Below are positions 44,319-55,847 of a stretch of DNA of 64,000 nt, in pieces (within the stretch, counting starts at the first letter, position 1; each line of letters opens with the position of its first letter). The notes beneath the pieces are model-generated. The model made no database searches, was not told where the DNA came from, and was given only the letters and a program-made list of their open reading frames with translations. Source of the DNA: Ectocarpus siliculosus (taxonomy: Eukaryota > Sar > Phaeophyceae > Ectocarpales > Ectocarpaceae); contig FN648527.1 of NCBI GenBank assembly GCA_000310025.1, forward strand, positions 22,533-86,532. The letters run 5' to 3'. The position numbers and the translations under genes are program-made.

Positions 44319-45703
44319 ATGATGTATCACCGAAAAGGGCAGACATGAGTTTTTTCCCCTCGACACCTGGGCACAGACTTTTTTGCCCTCCGCCGCTCGA
44401 TAACGTTTGAACTCTCGCGTGCCACCTTCGTCTCTTTTTTTCATCTTCTTTTTCCTATGCATACAACACGTAGTTCTCTGTCTCGTTTTTTTTCCATCTT
44501 CTTTGTTTTTCAGTCTTTTTCTTTGAGTCTTTCTCTCGTATGCATGTGGTTTTTGCTTTTTTTTATCCGTTCCCGTGAATGCTGTTGTATGCACTTTCCG
44601 ATTACGTATGCGGCCGCTGTGTATACCGTGGGACTTATCAATGCCGTCAGTGGAGACGATAGCTTACCTGAGCATATTCTCGTCGATGCATTCAGCTACA
44701 TTCCCCGTGTATGCGCGGCACAGACCAGGTACCGGCAAGTAGTCCCGAGTCAGCCGCGGGAAACAGAAAACAAGGCACCTGCACCATGTGCATACTCTTG
44801 ACAGCACACGCCTCCTGCCCCACTGCCGCGGGTCGATTGGTTATGTCCGATGCCGCGAGGTTCCTCCACCCCGTGCAGTACAATGGCTGCTTTCGTGGCA
44901 CGTACAGCAGCCGCGACCAGTCAGCGCGCTACCATACAGGCCCCGCGCGTTTTTTTTTGATATTTTTTGTTCAGCGAGAGTACATCTCGGTTGGGATGAA
45001 CCACATCCCATGTGTGGGAGGGTACCTATCTGAGCGGCGTGGCGAGAGAGACTGCGGTACGCCGGCTTGCCGCCACTCATCTTACTGCACCCTCACCCCC
45101 CGAGCTAATGCACGCAGCAGTGAGGTCACAGGAGTAAGCGGGACACGGGAAGGAACACGGCAGACACGATGGATGTTGGACACACCACCGAGTACACACC
45201 TTTATATGGAGGGTCCCGAGCACGCTCTGGTCGCTTCCCCAATGCCTGCGCCGTGTCCCGTCCCGCCCTTTTCTAAACTGCCGCCGCTACTGCGTTAGGC
45301 GGCTGCTGCTGTCCTTCCGTTGCTTCACGCGCTCTGTAGCTCTCACACGTTACCTGACTTTGCTACAGCCCCTGCGTGGACTCGATCACGGAATGACACC
45401 CCCAACTATAGACTAACAATTTCAAACACCGTGACCCTGGGTATCCGATAGAAAATGAAGCCAAATTCTAATTCGACTGTTACAAAATAAACACCACCAG
45501 TATATTCTATCTGCTCGACGAACAAACCTTCCTATTTCCAGTATGTTGTAAATGGTCAGTCAAAAGGGGGAAAAATGATCAGTGAAGACCCATTTCTTCT
45601 CTGTCCCCACCCAATGTGAGCCCTGCCAGCTCTCTAGAGCTCCTGTAAACACAAAGCACACGAACTACAGCAGCAGCAGTAGCACGTTACACCGCCCCAA
45701 GCT
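44319..45703. other. Unassigned region
   Basis: It contains a T-rich stretch (44430-44570) and an ORF of 195 codons at 44711-45298 (+) with scattered cysteines (GTCTMCILL, SYCTLTPR) and no recognised domain. The ORF passes through a T9 run and is probably not a gene. Confidence 0.35.
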
Positions 45704-46452
45704 ATGGAGCAAGCTATGGAATTGCCAGCACCAGACGTCGAGGCGCACAAGGCCGGCAACGCAACGGCCTGCCACGATCAGTTGGTGTCTTTGATCACCG
45801 ACAACCCACCATCGGAAGATGGCACAAACAACAATCTGGCGCGTGCTTTCACCTTCGAAGTTGCCGCCGCCGTAGGGGGGTGTCCACGCACCCTTTCGAT
45901 GCCGGCACCGAGTGCTCGGGAGTGCGCGGCGCCAACTATCCCGGGGTGGACGACCTGGTCGATGGCTCCAGCCGCAGCATCAGCAGCAGCAGCAGCGGCA
46001 GCAGTAGCAACGACGAGGCGGAGGGGATGGATGTGGCCTGGTTTGGGGCACTGCTGCGCCCGTTCGACCCGGAGGAGCTGTGCCGGCTGAAGGCTGGGAG
46101 AGTGTGGTTGGTGATGGACACCCCGTTCGACCGTGGAAAGATGCCGCGGGGACAACGGCCGGGGAGCGCGTGTTCGCGACCGGAACAACGACAGGAGGAT
46201 CATGACGCGGGGAAGGGAGTTCGGAGGACCGGGCGAGTCCAACAATGACGGCAAGCTGCGCGACTTCTGCTGGGGTCTTAAACTCGCCAAGGCACGTGAT
46301 GTTTGTTGGCGTATTCTTCTTGTCATTTTTTTATTTTTTGTTGTGTGCAAGATGTTGATATTGTGTTTTGATCTTCAGATACAATCTTACAGAGACATGG
46401 CTAGACTACGATATTCCAGGCAAAGGCACTCTCACCTGCGCAGATCCTAGCT
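45704..46452 (+). pseudogene. Hypothetical small gene, probably decayed
   Basis: It starts MEQAMELPAPDVEAHK at 45704. Coding-like sequence then moves between frames: after a G6 run near 45877 the frame changes to GVSTHPFDAGTECSGV ... a Ser-rich run ... GMDVAWFGALLRPFDPEELC and WLVMDTPFDR. A further frame gives GGPGESNNDGKLRDFCWGLK. A plausible intron (GT at 46296, AG ending 46392) would join KLAKA to QTWLDYDIPGKGTLTCADPS and a TAG at about 46450. No family is recognised. It may be a host gene or a captured gene; at least two frame changes make a working product unlikely unless there are sequence errors. Confidence 0.35.
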
Positions 46453-46457
46453 AGTCT

Positions 46458-46924
46458 CTGCGAGTTCGATTGTAGACATGTGCCAAGCGTTCCATCATCA
46501 ACACAAGCGGGCAAGCAGTAGTACTCCAAGCAGGCAGATGATACTTCATGATCCAGTCAGGCAGGCGGGGTCATCACTCACAGTTGCGATAGCAGATCAA
46601 TAGCGCTCAGGTCAGGTTCGTTCACAAAGGGTTTGTGCTCAGTTTCCGGACTCAAAGGTCACTGACAGCTTGGGGGGCGAGATCGCTGCAAGCTGTCATG
46701 CGGAGGAACCGTTTCATCATCGCGCGGGGAATGGCAACCAATCGGAATTCTTCCACTGGTTTCCATTATTAGCCCGAGCGACGGTTACATCTTCTCGGGA
46801 AACCCCCCTCCGAGCACTTATGCAGTGCCCATCACAGGGACGAGAGCTCCGGACATTTGTGCCTTGCGTCACGAGTGTCCATCATCGCACAATTTAGAAC
46901 CGGTGTACGCGGCCGTCCGGAACA
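46458..46924 (-). repeat. Putative 3' LTR of the large Gypsy element
   Basis: Directly after the pol stop (minus direction) comes a G7 purine tract (complement of 46925-46931) followed by TGTTCCGGACGG, the pattern expected at the start of a 3' LTR. The far end near 46458 is a guess. I could not find a matching 5' LTR upstream of Gag. Confidence 0.4.
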
Positions 46925-46957
46925 CCCCCCCAGCATCGACCGTGGCACACGGCTATC

Positions 46958-49900
46958 CTAACGGGGCGGCCGCACGGTGCCCATACACGGTTCATACTTA
47001 CCTGCCCAGCTAAAATCTGGGTCTCCCCCGCTGCGTAGACGGCGTGGTACTCCTGCACATTCTTCCACTGCCAGTACACCCCCCCAGGCCGCCAGACGAC
47101 AGTCGGAGGGCTCTCGGCAGTGGTAGTAGGCCGTAGTCCAGGGATAAGCGGAGAGGGATGGTCGAGCGGCAACGCCGACGCCCGTATCCATTATGCGCTT
47201 CGTGAGTTCCTCCCAATCTCCGTCCGGGTACTCCACACGCCAGTAGGGGTCGCAGTAGTCGAAGACGTTGGCCTTGAAAACCTTGAGCTGTCCGTCGGTG
47301 TCGGCAGATTCTTGACCAACTGGCGTCCCCAGAGGAAAGAGCTGTAACGCTTGCTCCCTGGACGCTACTTCGCGTTCGCCCCGGGTAGGCGGTCCGGCGG
47401 GTCGTGGGGTGGCGTCCTCGCCGTGGTAGTCCTCGTATAGCGCGTGGAAGACGTCCAGCTGGAGTGGCGAGAAGCTGTCGCCGGCCTCATCCTCAGTTAT
47501 CCAAGGTGAGAGGGCACCATCTTGGTAACGGCCTTGGTACTCCCATGTCCACGTCGTCGTGTTACCGGTACCGTATACCACCCGTCGGTCCACGAGCGTG
47601 TACAGCGGCACGGCGACGACGGAGGTGTCGGCCAGGCCAAGGTCGGACGACCACACGAGATGCGCAACCTCGTCCTCGAACGGCAGCCGGAGGTCCTGCG
47701 GTCGCACGTGGTAGGGCTTGAGGTCGGGCGCTGCCACTTTGCGTCGGCGGATCCGGCGGCCGTTGAGTTGAACTGCGAAGCTTAGGCGGTCGTGGATGAC
47801 GTTGGTGACCTTCCACGGACCGGTGTAGTGGTCGTGCGTGAGCTTCGGGTGGTGACTGTCTCGGTGTAGCGTGTTGGCCGGTTCCTTGACGAGGACGGCG
47901 TCTCCGATGGCTGCTTTGGCTCCTGGTGACTCCCGTGCTACCCGGGCATTGTGGCGATCCCGCTGACGGTTCGGGGCCTCGTGGCGGCAGGTGAGGATCT
48001 CCCGCGTCATGCGTTGTTGATCTGCGACAGTCCGCTCGAGTCCGTGGCCGAAGGAGCTGTCGTCCAGGGCTTGGGAGACCACGTCGATGTGGCTCCGTGG
48101 TTCCCGACCGAATAGGACTCGGTAGGGGGAGGCTCCGCCGGGCAAGGCCGCGTCGGGTGTCACCCGGTGGATCCAGGTAGCCACGGGCACGAAGTCGTCC
48201 CACCGCTTGGGCCACGCGGTGCACAGATGGGACAGGGCCTCGTGCAGCCACCCCCCCAACCTCTCGACCGCTCCTTGTGCGCGGGGGTGGTTGGTGGGAC
48301 CGTAGTTCAGCGGTACTTTCAGCCATCGGCAGAGGTGCCGCATCACCTCCGCGGTGAACTCGCCCCCCGGGTCGCAGCGGATCGAGAGGGGCAGGCCGAA
48401 TACGAGCATGAGTCCTAGGAGCTTCCGGCTCACTCCAATAGCTTCCTTGGACTGGAGCGGGAAGGCTGTCAGGAATTTGGAAGCCCGGTCAACCACCACG
48501 AGTAGGTAGCGGTTGCCCTTGTCGGACGTGACCTTGAGGTCTTGGATATCCATCTCCAGCACCTCCCACGGTTGGAGGAGCCGTGCCGGCATCATGAGCA
48601 GCTGCTTGCTCCAGGCCCGCTTCCGCCGGCGGCACTTGCAGGACAGGACATAAGCCCGGACGTCCTTCTTGAGGGTCGGCCAGTGGTATTTGCGCTCAAT
48701 TAAGAGGGTAGTGCGCGCCGTTCCCGGGTGGCCGTACGTGCCGTGGACCAGCGCCAGCACGGCGTGAACCAGCTGTTTGGGAATGGCGATCGCATACGCG
48801 CGACCGCGCGGGGCGTGCCACAACAGATGATCGTCGGCCAGGACGTAATTGTTGTCCTCTCCACGTCCCGCTTCCAAATCGGTCCGGAGGCATCGAAGTG
48901 TTGGGTCTCGCCGCTGCGCGTCCACGAGCTTGGCGGTGTCGCGCAGGGTGTCCTCCATTTGCGCTAGCTTGGCAGACAGACCCCGTCGTAGGTCCGGCGT
49001 GTCCAGCGGGATGTTGCCGTCTCGGGGGTTCTCCCGCAGCGTCGCCGGTGTATGGAGTGGCATCGACGGCGGCGGCGGTGCGGTCGTTGGCGCGGGGCCA
49101 GCCACAGCGTCAGTGGGTGGCACCCGCGGCACCGGGGGCGGTGCCGGTTCTTGGACGGGTGCCGCAGCTGCTCCGGGGTGCGCGGGTTGCTTTGCGCGTG
49201 GCTGTGCGGCGGGCGGGGTCGGCGGTGGCCGGCGCCTGGGCTCCTTCTCAGGGTCGCGGTTGCGATGTTTGCTAGTGTTCGCCATCTCCCGTGGTGGTGG
49301 TGTGGTGCTGGGTGTTGGAGTTGGTCGTGTTGCTCGGCGGGCCATACCCCTCGTGACTCGGGGAATCACCACGAAGCGTGCCTGGTCCCCTGCTGCAGTG
49401 TCCAGGGTGGCGATATGGTCAGTGGAGTCTGTCCACAGGTTGGCCAGGGCGATCGCCAGCTCATCTTCCATGGTACCACGATGGTCGGCGTTGCGGTCGA
49501 CGATGCCGTGGATGCCCAGCGCGCTGAAGGCTTCCCGTAGCATGGGGGGCAGGGTGAACTCTTCCAGCGCCCTTGCGGCGTCAATTTGTCGCACGCTCGG
49601 TGGGACGGCGAAGTCCGTCTGGCACGTAGTGAGCTGCACAAACTCTTCCCGTGACAGGTCTCCCGCCTTGGCGAAGGGCCCGTCATCGGCTGGGTGAGGA
49701 TGGTACTCCGTTGGTCGGCGGCCCATGATGATCGCATGCGTGATGGTGACCGTCGGTTGCGCGAAACTGAAGACTCCCTTGTCGCCGGTCGGACGGTTCA
49801 GGAAGAAGTGGCCCTGGCGTCCCAGCAGCGCACCCACGGTCGGCGTCGTCGTCGCTCTCTGCTGTACGTGTCGCTTCCACAGGGCCAGCTTCGCCGCGGA

Positions 49901-52900
49901 GGTCTCGGGCGGGATGTCGGGGCGCCGCTTGATGGCCACTATGAATGCTCGGTACTTCCCAGTTGGAACGCCAACATCCGTAGCATACAGGGTGGCGTCC
50001 TCTACGGTACACCGGGCTTGCTCCAAGCGCGGTCGCAGGTCGTCGCGCCAGGCTGGGGTCCTTGCGAACCCCGCTGGGCACTCCATGAGCAGGAGTTGCG
50101 CTCGCGAAGCGGTGAAGGTCTCGGTGATTTCCGTTGCCTGGCGTGCGGCCGTCTCCCCGTGGCTGTGAGCGTGGTATCGGCGACATGCGTTACCGATGAG
50201 GACCTCCGGTCGCGCCTCCGCTAGTGTGTGCATGCATTGCTTGCCTGAGAGGGGCGAGCATACCAGGTGGATTCCTCGGCTCCATTTGTTAACACGGGCG
50301 TACTCCAACGTGATCCAGTCCGGTTCGACCGCGGCCTGGACGTGCAGGAGGTCCTGGAGCGCCAGCAGTGCTCCCCCAGCTCCACAGCCGAGGATGACAG
50401 CCCGTGGCAGTCTCGGAGCCAGGGCGGAACGTGTGTCCTCGTAGTTCCGACGTCGCTGAAGATCCCCATGCTCCAGCGGCTCCGGCGTGAGTTGTAGGGC
50501 GTAGAAGGCGGCCAGGCTCATCTCCGGCGTTCGGGAGGGCTCGGTGGGGCCTAGTGCGGTAAGGCGGACGCCATCCAGTACAGGCTCGTCATCCCGATCC
50601 AGGTGGATGTCTTCCGCCGCCTCCAGTGGAGTAGGGTCGCCGTCTCGTTCGTCAGCGGGTGGTGCCAGGGTCCTGAGCGGTACACCATCCAGTACGGGTC
50701 CTGTGGGGCCTTGGTTTTCCACCGGCTGCGTAGTGTCGTCGGGGAACGCTGTGTTGATTGCCGGCTCCGGCGGTCCTTTGCGGCGCAGTCGGGATAGGGC
50801 GTCCGGGGCCGTATGGTCTTTGCCTTTGCGCCACTGGAGGTCGATGTCGAACTGCATCAACCGTAGAGACCACCGGTGCATCTTTGCAGATAGGTTTTGG
50901 CTGGTGAACAGCCACGTCAGAGCTGCACAGTCAGTGATCAGTGTGAATCTGCGGTGTTGCAGGTAAGTTCTGAACTGCTCGATGCCATAAAGCACTCCGA
51001 GGACCTCGCGGTCGTCGGGGGAGAGCTTCTCCTCGCTCCGGGTGAACCGATGGCTGGCGTACCCCAGAGGTGCGTCGCGCCCCTCGACGGCTTGGGTGAG
51101 AACCGCTCCTGCTGCTAGCTCGCTGGCGTCCGTGTGCAGCGAGAAGGGGAGCCCCCAGTCTGGTGTCGCTAGCACCGGGTGGGAGATGAGGGCGCCGATG
51201 ACCGCTCGGAAGGCTTCGGTCTGCGGGGTGCCCCACGGAACACGGCGGTTTCGTGCTCGGCGTGAGCTGAACGCCGCATCCCGCAGCAAGTCCGTGATCG
51301 GCGCCGTGAGTGCACTAAAGTCCGGGACAAAGCTCCGTAGGAAGCCGGCGAGTCCCAGAAATGCTCTTACCTCTCCCACGGTAGTGGGCATCTCCAGCTC
51401 CCGTACCGCCTTGACCTTGGAGGGCGAGGGTCGTACACCCGCCCGGCCGACCATGACGCCGAGGAACTCCACCTCTGCCATGCAGAAGACACACTTGCGG
51501 AAGTGCACTGAGTACCCTGATCCGTGTAAGAGGCCAAAGACCCTTTCGATGAGAGCGAGGTGTTCGTCCAGGGTGGCGTTGTGCACGAGTATGTCGTCTA
51601 GCCATCGTTCTACGCCTCCCTCGGTCTCTACCTCCCGGAGGGTGTCGCCTAGGTGGGCGGAGAAGACCGCGGGGATGGTCGTAAGTCCAAAACCACACCT
51701 TGTAAACTCGTAGAGTCGACCCCGCGCGTCCCTAAAGGCTGTCTTGTGGCTGTCGACCTCGCGTATGCTGAGTTGATGATACGCTGATGGCAAGTCGAGG
51801 GAGTGTGAAGAACTTACTGCCCTTGATGCGGTGGTGCATGGTCGCCAGCGTGCCGATGCCTCCGCTATCTTTCTTCGTGACGGCGTTGAGCGGTCGGTAG
51901 TCGACCGTCACGCGGTTGCTTCCGTCTTTCTTCTTCACGATCGAGGTTCGGCTACACCAGGCGGAAGTCAACGGGCGTACCACACCCGTTGTCAACCAGA
52001 GGTCGACCTGCTTGTTGACGATGTCGGCTTGAATGGGGTTGTACTGTTGCTGTTTGCAAGCAACCGGCGTGACGCTTTCATCCACCAGAGGGATCGGCAC
52101 CTCGCGTCCCGGCAGGGCATCTACGATCTTGGGATTGGAGGGGAACAGTCCGTTCTTGTTTGCCTCGCCGATGATGTCGAGGAGCCGGGCGCGTGACTTG
52201 GGGCCGAGCTGTCCAGTGTTCGCTTCGCGGATGCGTATGCCCTGCTCCGCGGGTGGGTCCGGTAGCGGCGTGGCATCCGCGGGCGTTGGTTCCGGCCTCA
52301 GCGGTGTCGGCGACGGTGACGGCATTGGTTCCTTGAGCAGCACCATTTTCTCTATGTCGTCACAGTTGGTGGCGTAGGCCATGGCGACCTGCACTTCCGC
52401 CCCGATGGACTTGGGGGTGGTTGTGCGGTTGGCCAACTTGAGCTTCGGAAGAGTGCCGGGCCTCCACCACTGCACTCCTCGGGCCACGCTGATACCTGGT
52501 TCGTTCTGAGGGTCGAACCTCCTGAGGGGGAAGACGACCAGCAGCTGGGCCGTGTGGGGCTGGGTACCCGGCAACAGGGCCTTCACCTCGATGCTGACCC
52601 TCCCCGGGATGGTTTGTTGCTCCGCCAGAGTCATTGGCCAACGTAGGGAGCCACCGTCCTCCCATGCAGTCGAGCCCAGGTCCAGCGCTTCCGTGGTCAT
52701 CAGCTGTGGGAGCGTTGTCGGCTGCTCGTTCCCTCTCGTCTCCTGCGCTTCCGTGCGCCACTCCATGGAGAAGAATGTGTCCTGCGTGGGTCCATTGTAC
52801 CGGTCGGCAGCGACGGGGTGTGATAGGATCGTCCCAGTTGCTGCGCACCGCCTTCGTCCGGTCCTTGCGCCAAGTCTAGCGGCCTGCCACCCCGGTGTCC

Positions 52901-53465
52901 GACACCAATTGTCCTCATCGTCCGACTGGAGGGCGTGGGCACGATCCTTCCAAGGTCGAGGGTTCGGCGGTGGTTTCGGCGGTAGCAGCGGCACGCTGCC
53001 GGCCTCTGGTGCTGGCCTGAAAGAGCCCTCGCCGGCGAAGTCGATGACGCTGTTGTAGTGACGCATGAAGGCGGCGCCTAGGATCAGCCCGAACGGAAGT
53101 CCTTCCACTACGCGCAGTCGTGCTCGGAAAACGCGGTCCACCGGCGGAAAGACCAGCGGCAGGACCTCCGTGCCGACGATTGACATCGGCGCAACTCCAC
53201 TATTGGAGGGGTTGGCTGCCCGAAGTAGTCCTCGCCCCCTCTCAGAAACGATGCGTTTGCCGCGGTACTCGGTACGCTCGACAGCACGGATGAACCTGTC
53301 GCTGCAGAAATTGCCCCCGCCAGCGCCACTATCCAACAGTACGGTGGTGCGGTAGCCCAACCGGTGGCGCACCTTGTTCCACAGGTAGGCGGTGACCCAA
53401 GTCTGGTGGGAGCCGCGTGCAGGCCCCGACATCGCGGCTGCGGGGGCGGCAGTAGCGGCGGCCAA
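46958..53465 (-). CDS. Gypsy Pol region (PR-RT-RH-MTase-like-IN)
   Basis: Protease has VLLDSGAGGG (about 53340-53315) and FGLILGAAF (about 53085). RT carries an RVTVDYRPLNAV segment near 51900 and the active-site-like WLDDIL near 51600. RNase H has SLHTDASELAAGA and ITDCAALTWLF (about 51150-50900), ending in DALSRL. Next come a Pro/Asp-rich linker, the methyltransferase-like domain (about 50420-49480) and a long Pro-rich basic linker (49400-49000). Integrase has HGTYGHPGT and a C-x-C pair (zinc), then core residues in LEMDIQDL, IRCDPGGEF and GAVERLG (about 48560-48250). The C-terminal 250 residues include a DPYWRVEYPDGDWEELT segment near 47230. Pol copies RNA to DNA and inserts it in the nucleus. 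The region is long and largely open. Confidence 0.85.
49480..50420 (-). other. C5-cytosine methyltransferase-like domain within Pol
   Basis: About 310 residues between RNase H and integrase. AVILGCGAGGALLAL matches the SAM-binding motif I region (F-x-G-x-G-G) of C5 methyltransferases; VEPDWITLEYARVNKW matches motif II. LLLMECPAGF lies at the motif VI position, and YATDVGVPTGKYRAFIVAIK is a close match to motif VIII (DYGVPQ-R-R-FIVG). Late segments TVGALLG, TVTITHAI, LTTCQTDFAVPPSV and LPPMLREAFSALGIHGIV follow the order of the target-recognition and motif IX-X end. Motif order and spacing support the family; whether the domain was catalytic cannot be judged by reading. It is continuous with RT and integrase frames, so it is part of the polyprotein. 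Confidence 0.78.
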
Positions 53466-53555
53466 ACGCGTTGTCTCCTCGGGCGGCCCCCGCCTGCGAT
53501 GGCGTGGTGTGTTCCCCGGAGGGTCCCTCAGGGGGATGCCCTCCAGGGCGCACCC

Positions 53556-55847
53556 TCAGGCGCATCCACCGGCGCCTCCGGGCGCAGGGCAGGCAGCGGT
53601 GAGGCTGGACCATGTCGAGAGTGAGTCCAGAACGTAGAGGAGGTTCTCGTCGTAGTCTCCGTAAGCTGCCAGGTCCGGTTGTGGCGTTGGGGAGTCCTTC
53701 GGGTAGGCCTTGAAAGGAATGGGCGTCTCCGTGTGCAGGTAAGGGCAGTGGTGGGTCTCGACCATGCGCCGGCAACGTCGTCCATGAGCGTGGTTGAAGC
53801 AGACTTTATTCCTGAAGATGAAGGCTTGGATGACTTTGGGGTCTGCGTCCGGCGAGGGCGCGTCCGGGGGGAGCTGGGGCGCCTGGGTGGGTTGCTCCTG
53901 CTTTGCGGAAGGCACCGGCGGGTCGGGTGAGCGGCGGGGCCGTCTGGCGTCTCTCGACGGGGTGTCTGATGTAGGTATGGGGCGAGAGTCCCGGTCACGT
54001 TTCCGGAATTCACTTCCGAACGTCGCCGATGCATAGCGGCTGGGTCTCCGCTCGTGGTCGCGGCGTCCCGAACCCCGTCCCGTGAAGCGGTTGACCTTGT
54101 CACGTTGAGTGGCTCGTGCCCCGTCGAGGGCCGCCAAGTCGGGGTCATCCTCGTCCGACTCGGACGATGAATCCCCGCCTTCCATGGCGAAGGCGATACC
54201 TGACTGCCGTACCTGGCGGGAGAAAGTGTCCTCTCCGGGCGGTAGGCGCAGCGACTTCGTCTGAATGGCGGCCACATCCGTAGGTTGGGGCGCGTAGAAT
54301 TGCGAGTTGTCGCCCAGGGTGGTGACGAAGGCGCGGAAGCAGTCGTGGCAGATCTGCCCACGGAGACGCATCTGTGGGGAGCCAAGCGCGTGGGTGTCGA
54401 TAGGGTATTGCTCTCGCATGGTTTTGTTGTGGCCCATGACGCCGACGAGGTGGGCGATAAACGGAGTCTGGTCGGCTTGAGGGAAGCACATCGCGACGGC
54501 GCGGTTGAGTAGGTGGTGGAGATCTTCGGTGGTGAGTACCATCCAGTAGTAGGCCTCTTCCGAGAGGTACGGGCGATCCGGGAGCACAGCTGCGGCACGG
54601 GCGAGCTCGACGAGGCGGCTCAAGCCGGTCTCCCATGATTCGCCGTCCTTGAGGCGTATGCGATCCAGAGCCTGCCTCGCGTGGCGCCCGGAAAGACTCT
54701 GCCTGGCGATTTCGGAGACGAGCAGTCGGAGGGCATCCTTTGCGGTGAATTGTTCAAACTTGGTCCAGGACATGCCGCCATTGAGGTTGTGCACCTGTAT
54801 ATCATGGCCCCGGGTGATGGAAGACGTCACCGCCATGGTGGGTGGTAGCATGCCGTACAAAAGTCCCAAACGGAAGGTGGTGCACTCGTCCGGCCAGGCC
54901 TTCATGACGTTTGCAGCGCCCGCGGCGGCCGGTACGTCCTGCTCGAGTTTCATGACTCCCATGCCCGCGATCCTGAATGCGTCAGAAAGGCGATTGCAGA
55001 ACAGCGACGGGTCCTGCCTGTGGGTGAGCTCCATCGGTGGCGCGATGGGCGGTCCCTGAAAGATCGGCGTTCCGACGGCCTTGGGTGAGCCTCCCATCAT
55101 TCTGATGATATGGGAGGAGATGCTGTCACGATGCTTGTGGCTCTCCAGGCGGACAGGTAGGCCTAGGCCTGGGTTATCCAGGGTCGCAGGGGGCGTCGCG
55201 TACACGTGGTGAGGCGCAACGGCTCCGCCGTACGGCTGCGGTGGCGGCTGAGACGGCGCATGCCCATGGTGCAGTGGGCCATAGGCGTTGAGGGGCTGGT
55301 GTCCCGGGTAGTCGCCCTGCTGGCGCAGTCCAGGATAGGTGTGCGGGGTTCGACCCTGCACTGGCGGTAGTGGGTACTGCACCGGGCGCTGCGGCGGTTG
55401 GTGTTGCTGCTGCTGTAGATGCGGCGGTGGTGGATGAGCTCCCCCGTGTCCTCCAGGAGGCGGCGGGGGCGGCAGCAGGCCACCCCCAAGCCCTATCTGT
55501 TGCGATGGGGCCTGCGGCGGGGGAGGGGGCTGTTGAGGACCCGCAGGCCCGCCGTGCGGTGGCGGGGGGCCCGGCGGCATGGGGAGCTGCGGGGGCCCCA
55601 CGGGTCCGCCCAGTGGCATGGGGAGCTGCGGGGGGCCCGCGGATCCACCCTGCTGGGGCGGGGGGGGCGGGGGGGGCAGTGGCAGAGGGAACTGCGGCGG
55701 CCCCGCGGGCCCGCCCTGCTGCGGCGGGGGCGGCGGGGGGCCCGGCGGCGGAGGGGGCTGCGGTGGGCCTCCCCCGTGATGTCCAAGGGCGGGTAGGGCG
55801 ACCCCGGGGTTGGGAAGATGCTGTCCGGCGTGCTGCTGATGGTTCAT
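53556..55847 (-). CDS. Gypsy Gag with CCCH finger
   Basis: 763 codons from MNHQQHAGQH. The first 200 residues are repeats of Pro, Gly and Gln. Residues about 240-590 form the capsid-like helical domain (LTHRQDPSLFCNRLSDAF, RLGLLYGMLPPTMAV, SEEAYYWMVL, HNKTMREQYPIDTHALG). A basic, Arg/Ser-rich stretch leads to a zinc-finger pattern C-x8-C-x8-C-x3-H at about 681-705 instead of the usual CCHC knuckle. Gag binds element RNA and forms particles. The same Gag type is found as a fragment at 13635-15444. It looks open throughout. Confidence 0.83.
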   Translation of the reverse strand: MNHQQHAGQHLPNPGVALPALGHHGGGPPQPPPPPGPPPPPPQQGGPAGPPQFPLPLPPPPPPPQQGGSAGPPQLPMPLGGPVGPPQLPMPPGPPPPHGGPAGPQQPPPPPQAPSQQIGLGGGLLPPPPPPGGHGGAHPPPPHLQQQQHQPPQRPVQYPLPPVQGRTPHTYPGLRQQGDYPGHQPLNAYGPLHHGHAPSQPPPQPYGGAVAPHHVYATPPATLDNPGLGLPVRLESHKHRDSISSHIIRMMGGSPKAVGTPIFQGPPIAPPMELTHRQDPSLFCNRLSDAFRIAGMGVMKLEQDVPAAAGAANVMKAWPDECTTFRLGLLYGMLPPTMAVTSSITRGHDIQVHNLNGGMSWTKFEQFTAKDALRLLVSEIARQSLSGRHARQALDRIRLKDGESWETGLSRLVELARAAAVLPDRPYLSEEAYYWMVLTTEDLHHLLNRAVAMCFPQADQTPFIAHLVGVMGHNKTMREQYPIDTHALGSPQMRLRGQICHDCFRAFVTTLGDNSQFYAPQPTDVAAIQTKSLRLPPGEDTFSRQVRQSGIAFAMEGGDSSSESDEDDPDLAALDGARATQRDKVNRFTGRGSGRRDHERRPSRYASATFGSEFRKRDRDSRPIPTSDTPSRDARRPRRSPDPPVPSAKQEQPTQAPQLPPDAPSPDADPKVIQAFIFRNKVCFNHAHGRRCRRMVETHHCPYLHTETPIPFKAYPKDSPTPQPDLAAYGDYDENLLYVLDSLSTWSSLTAACPAPGGAGGCA

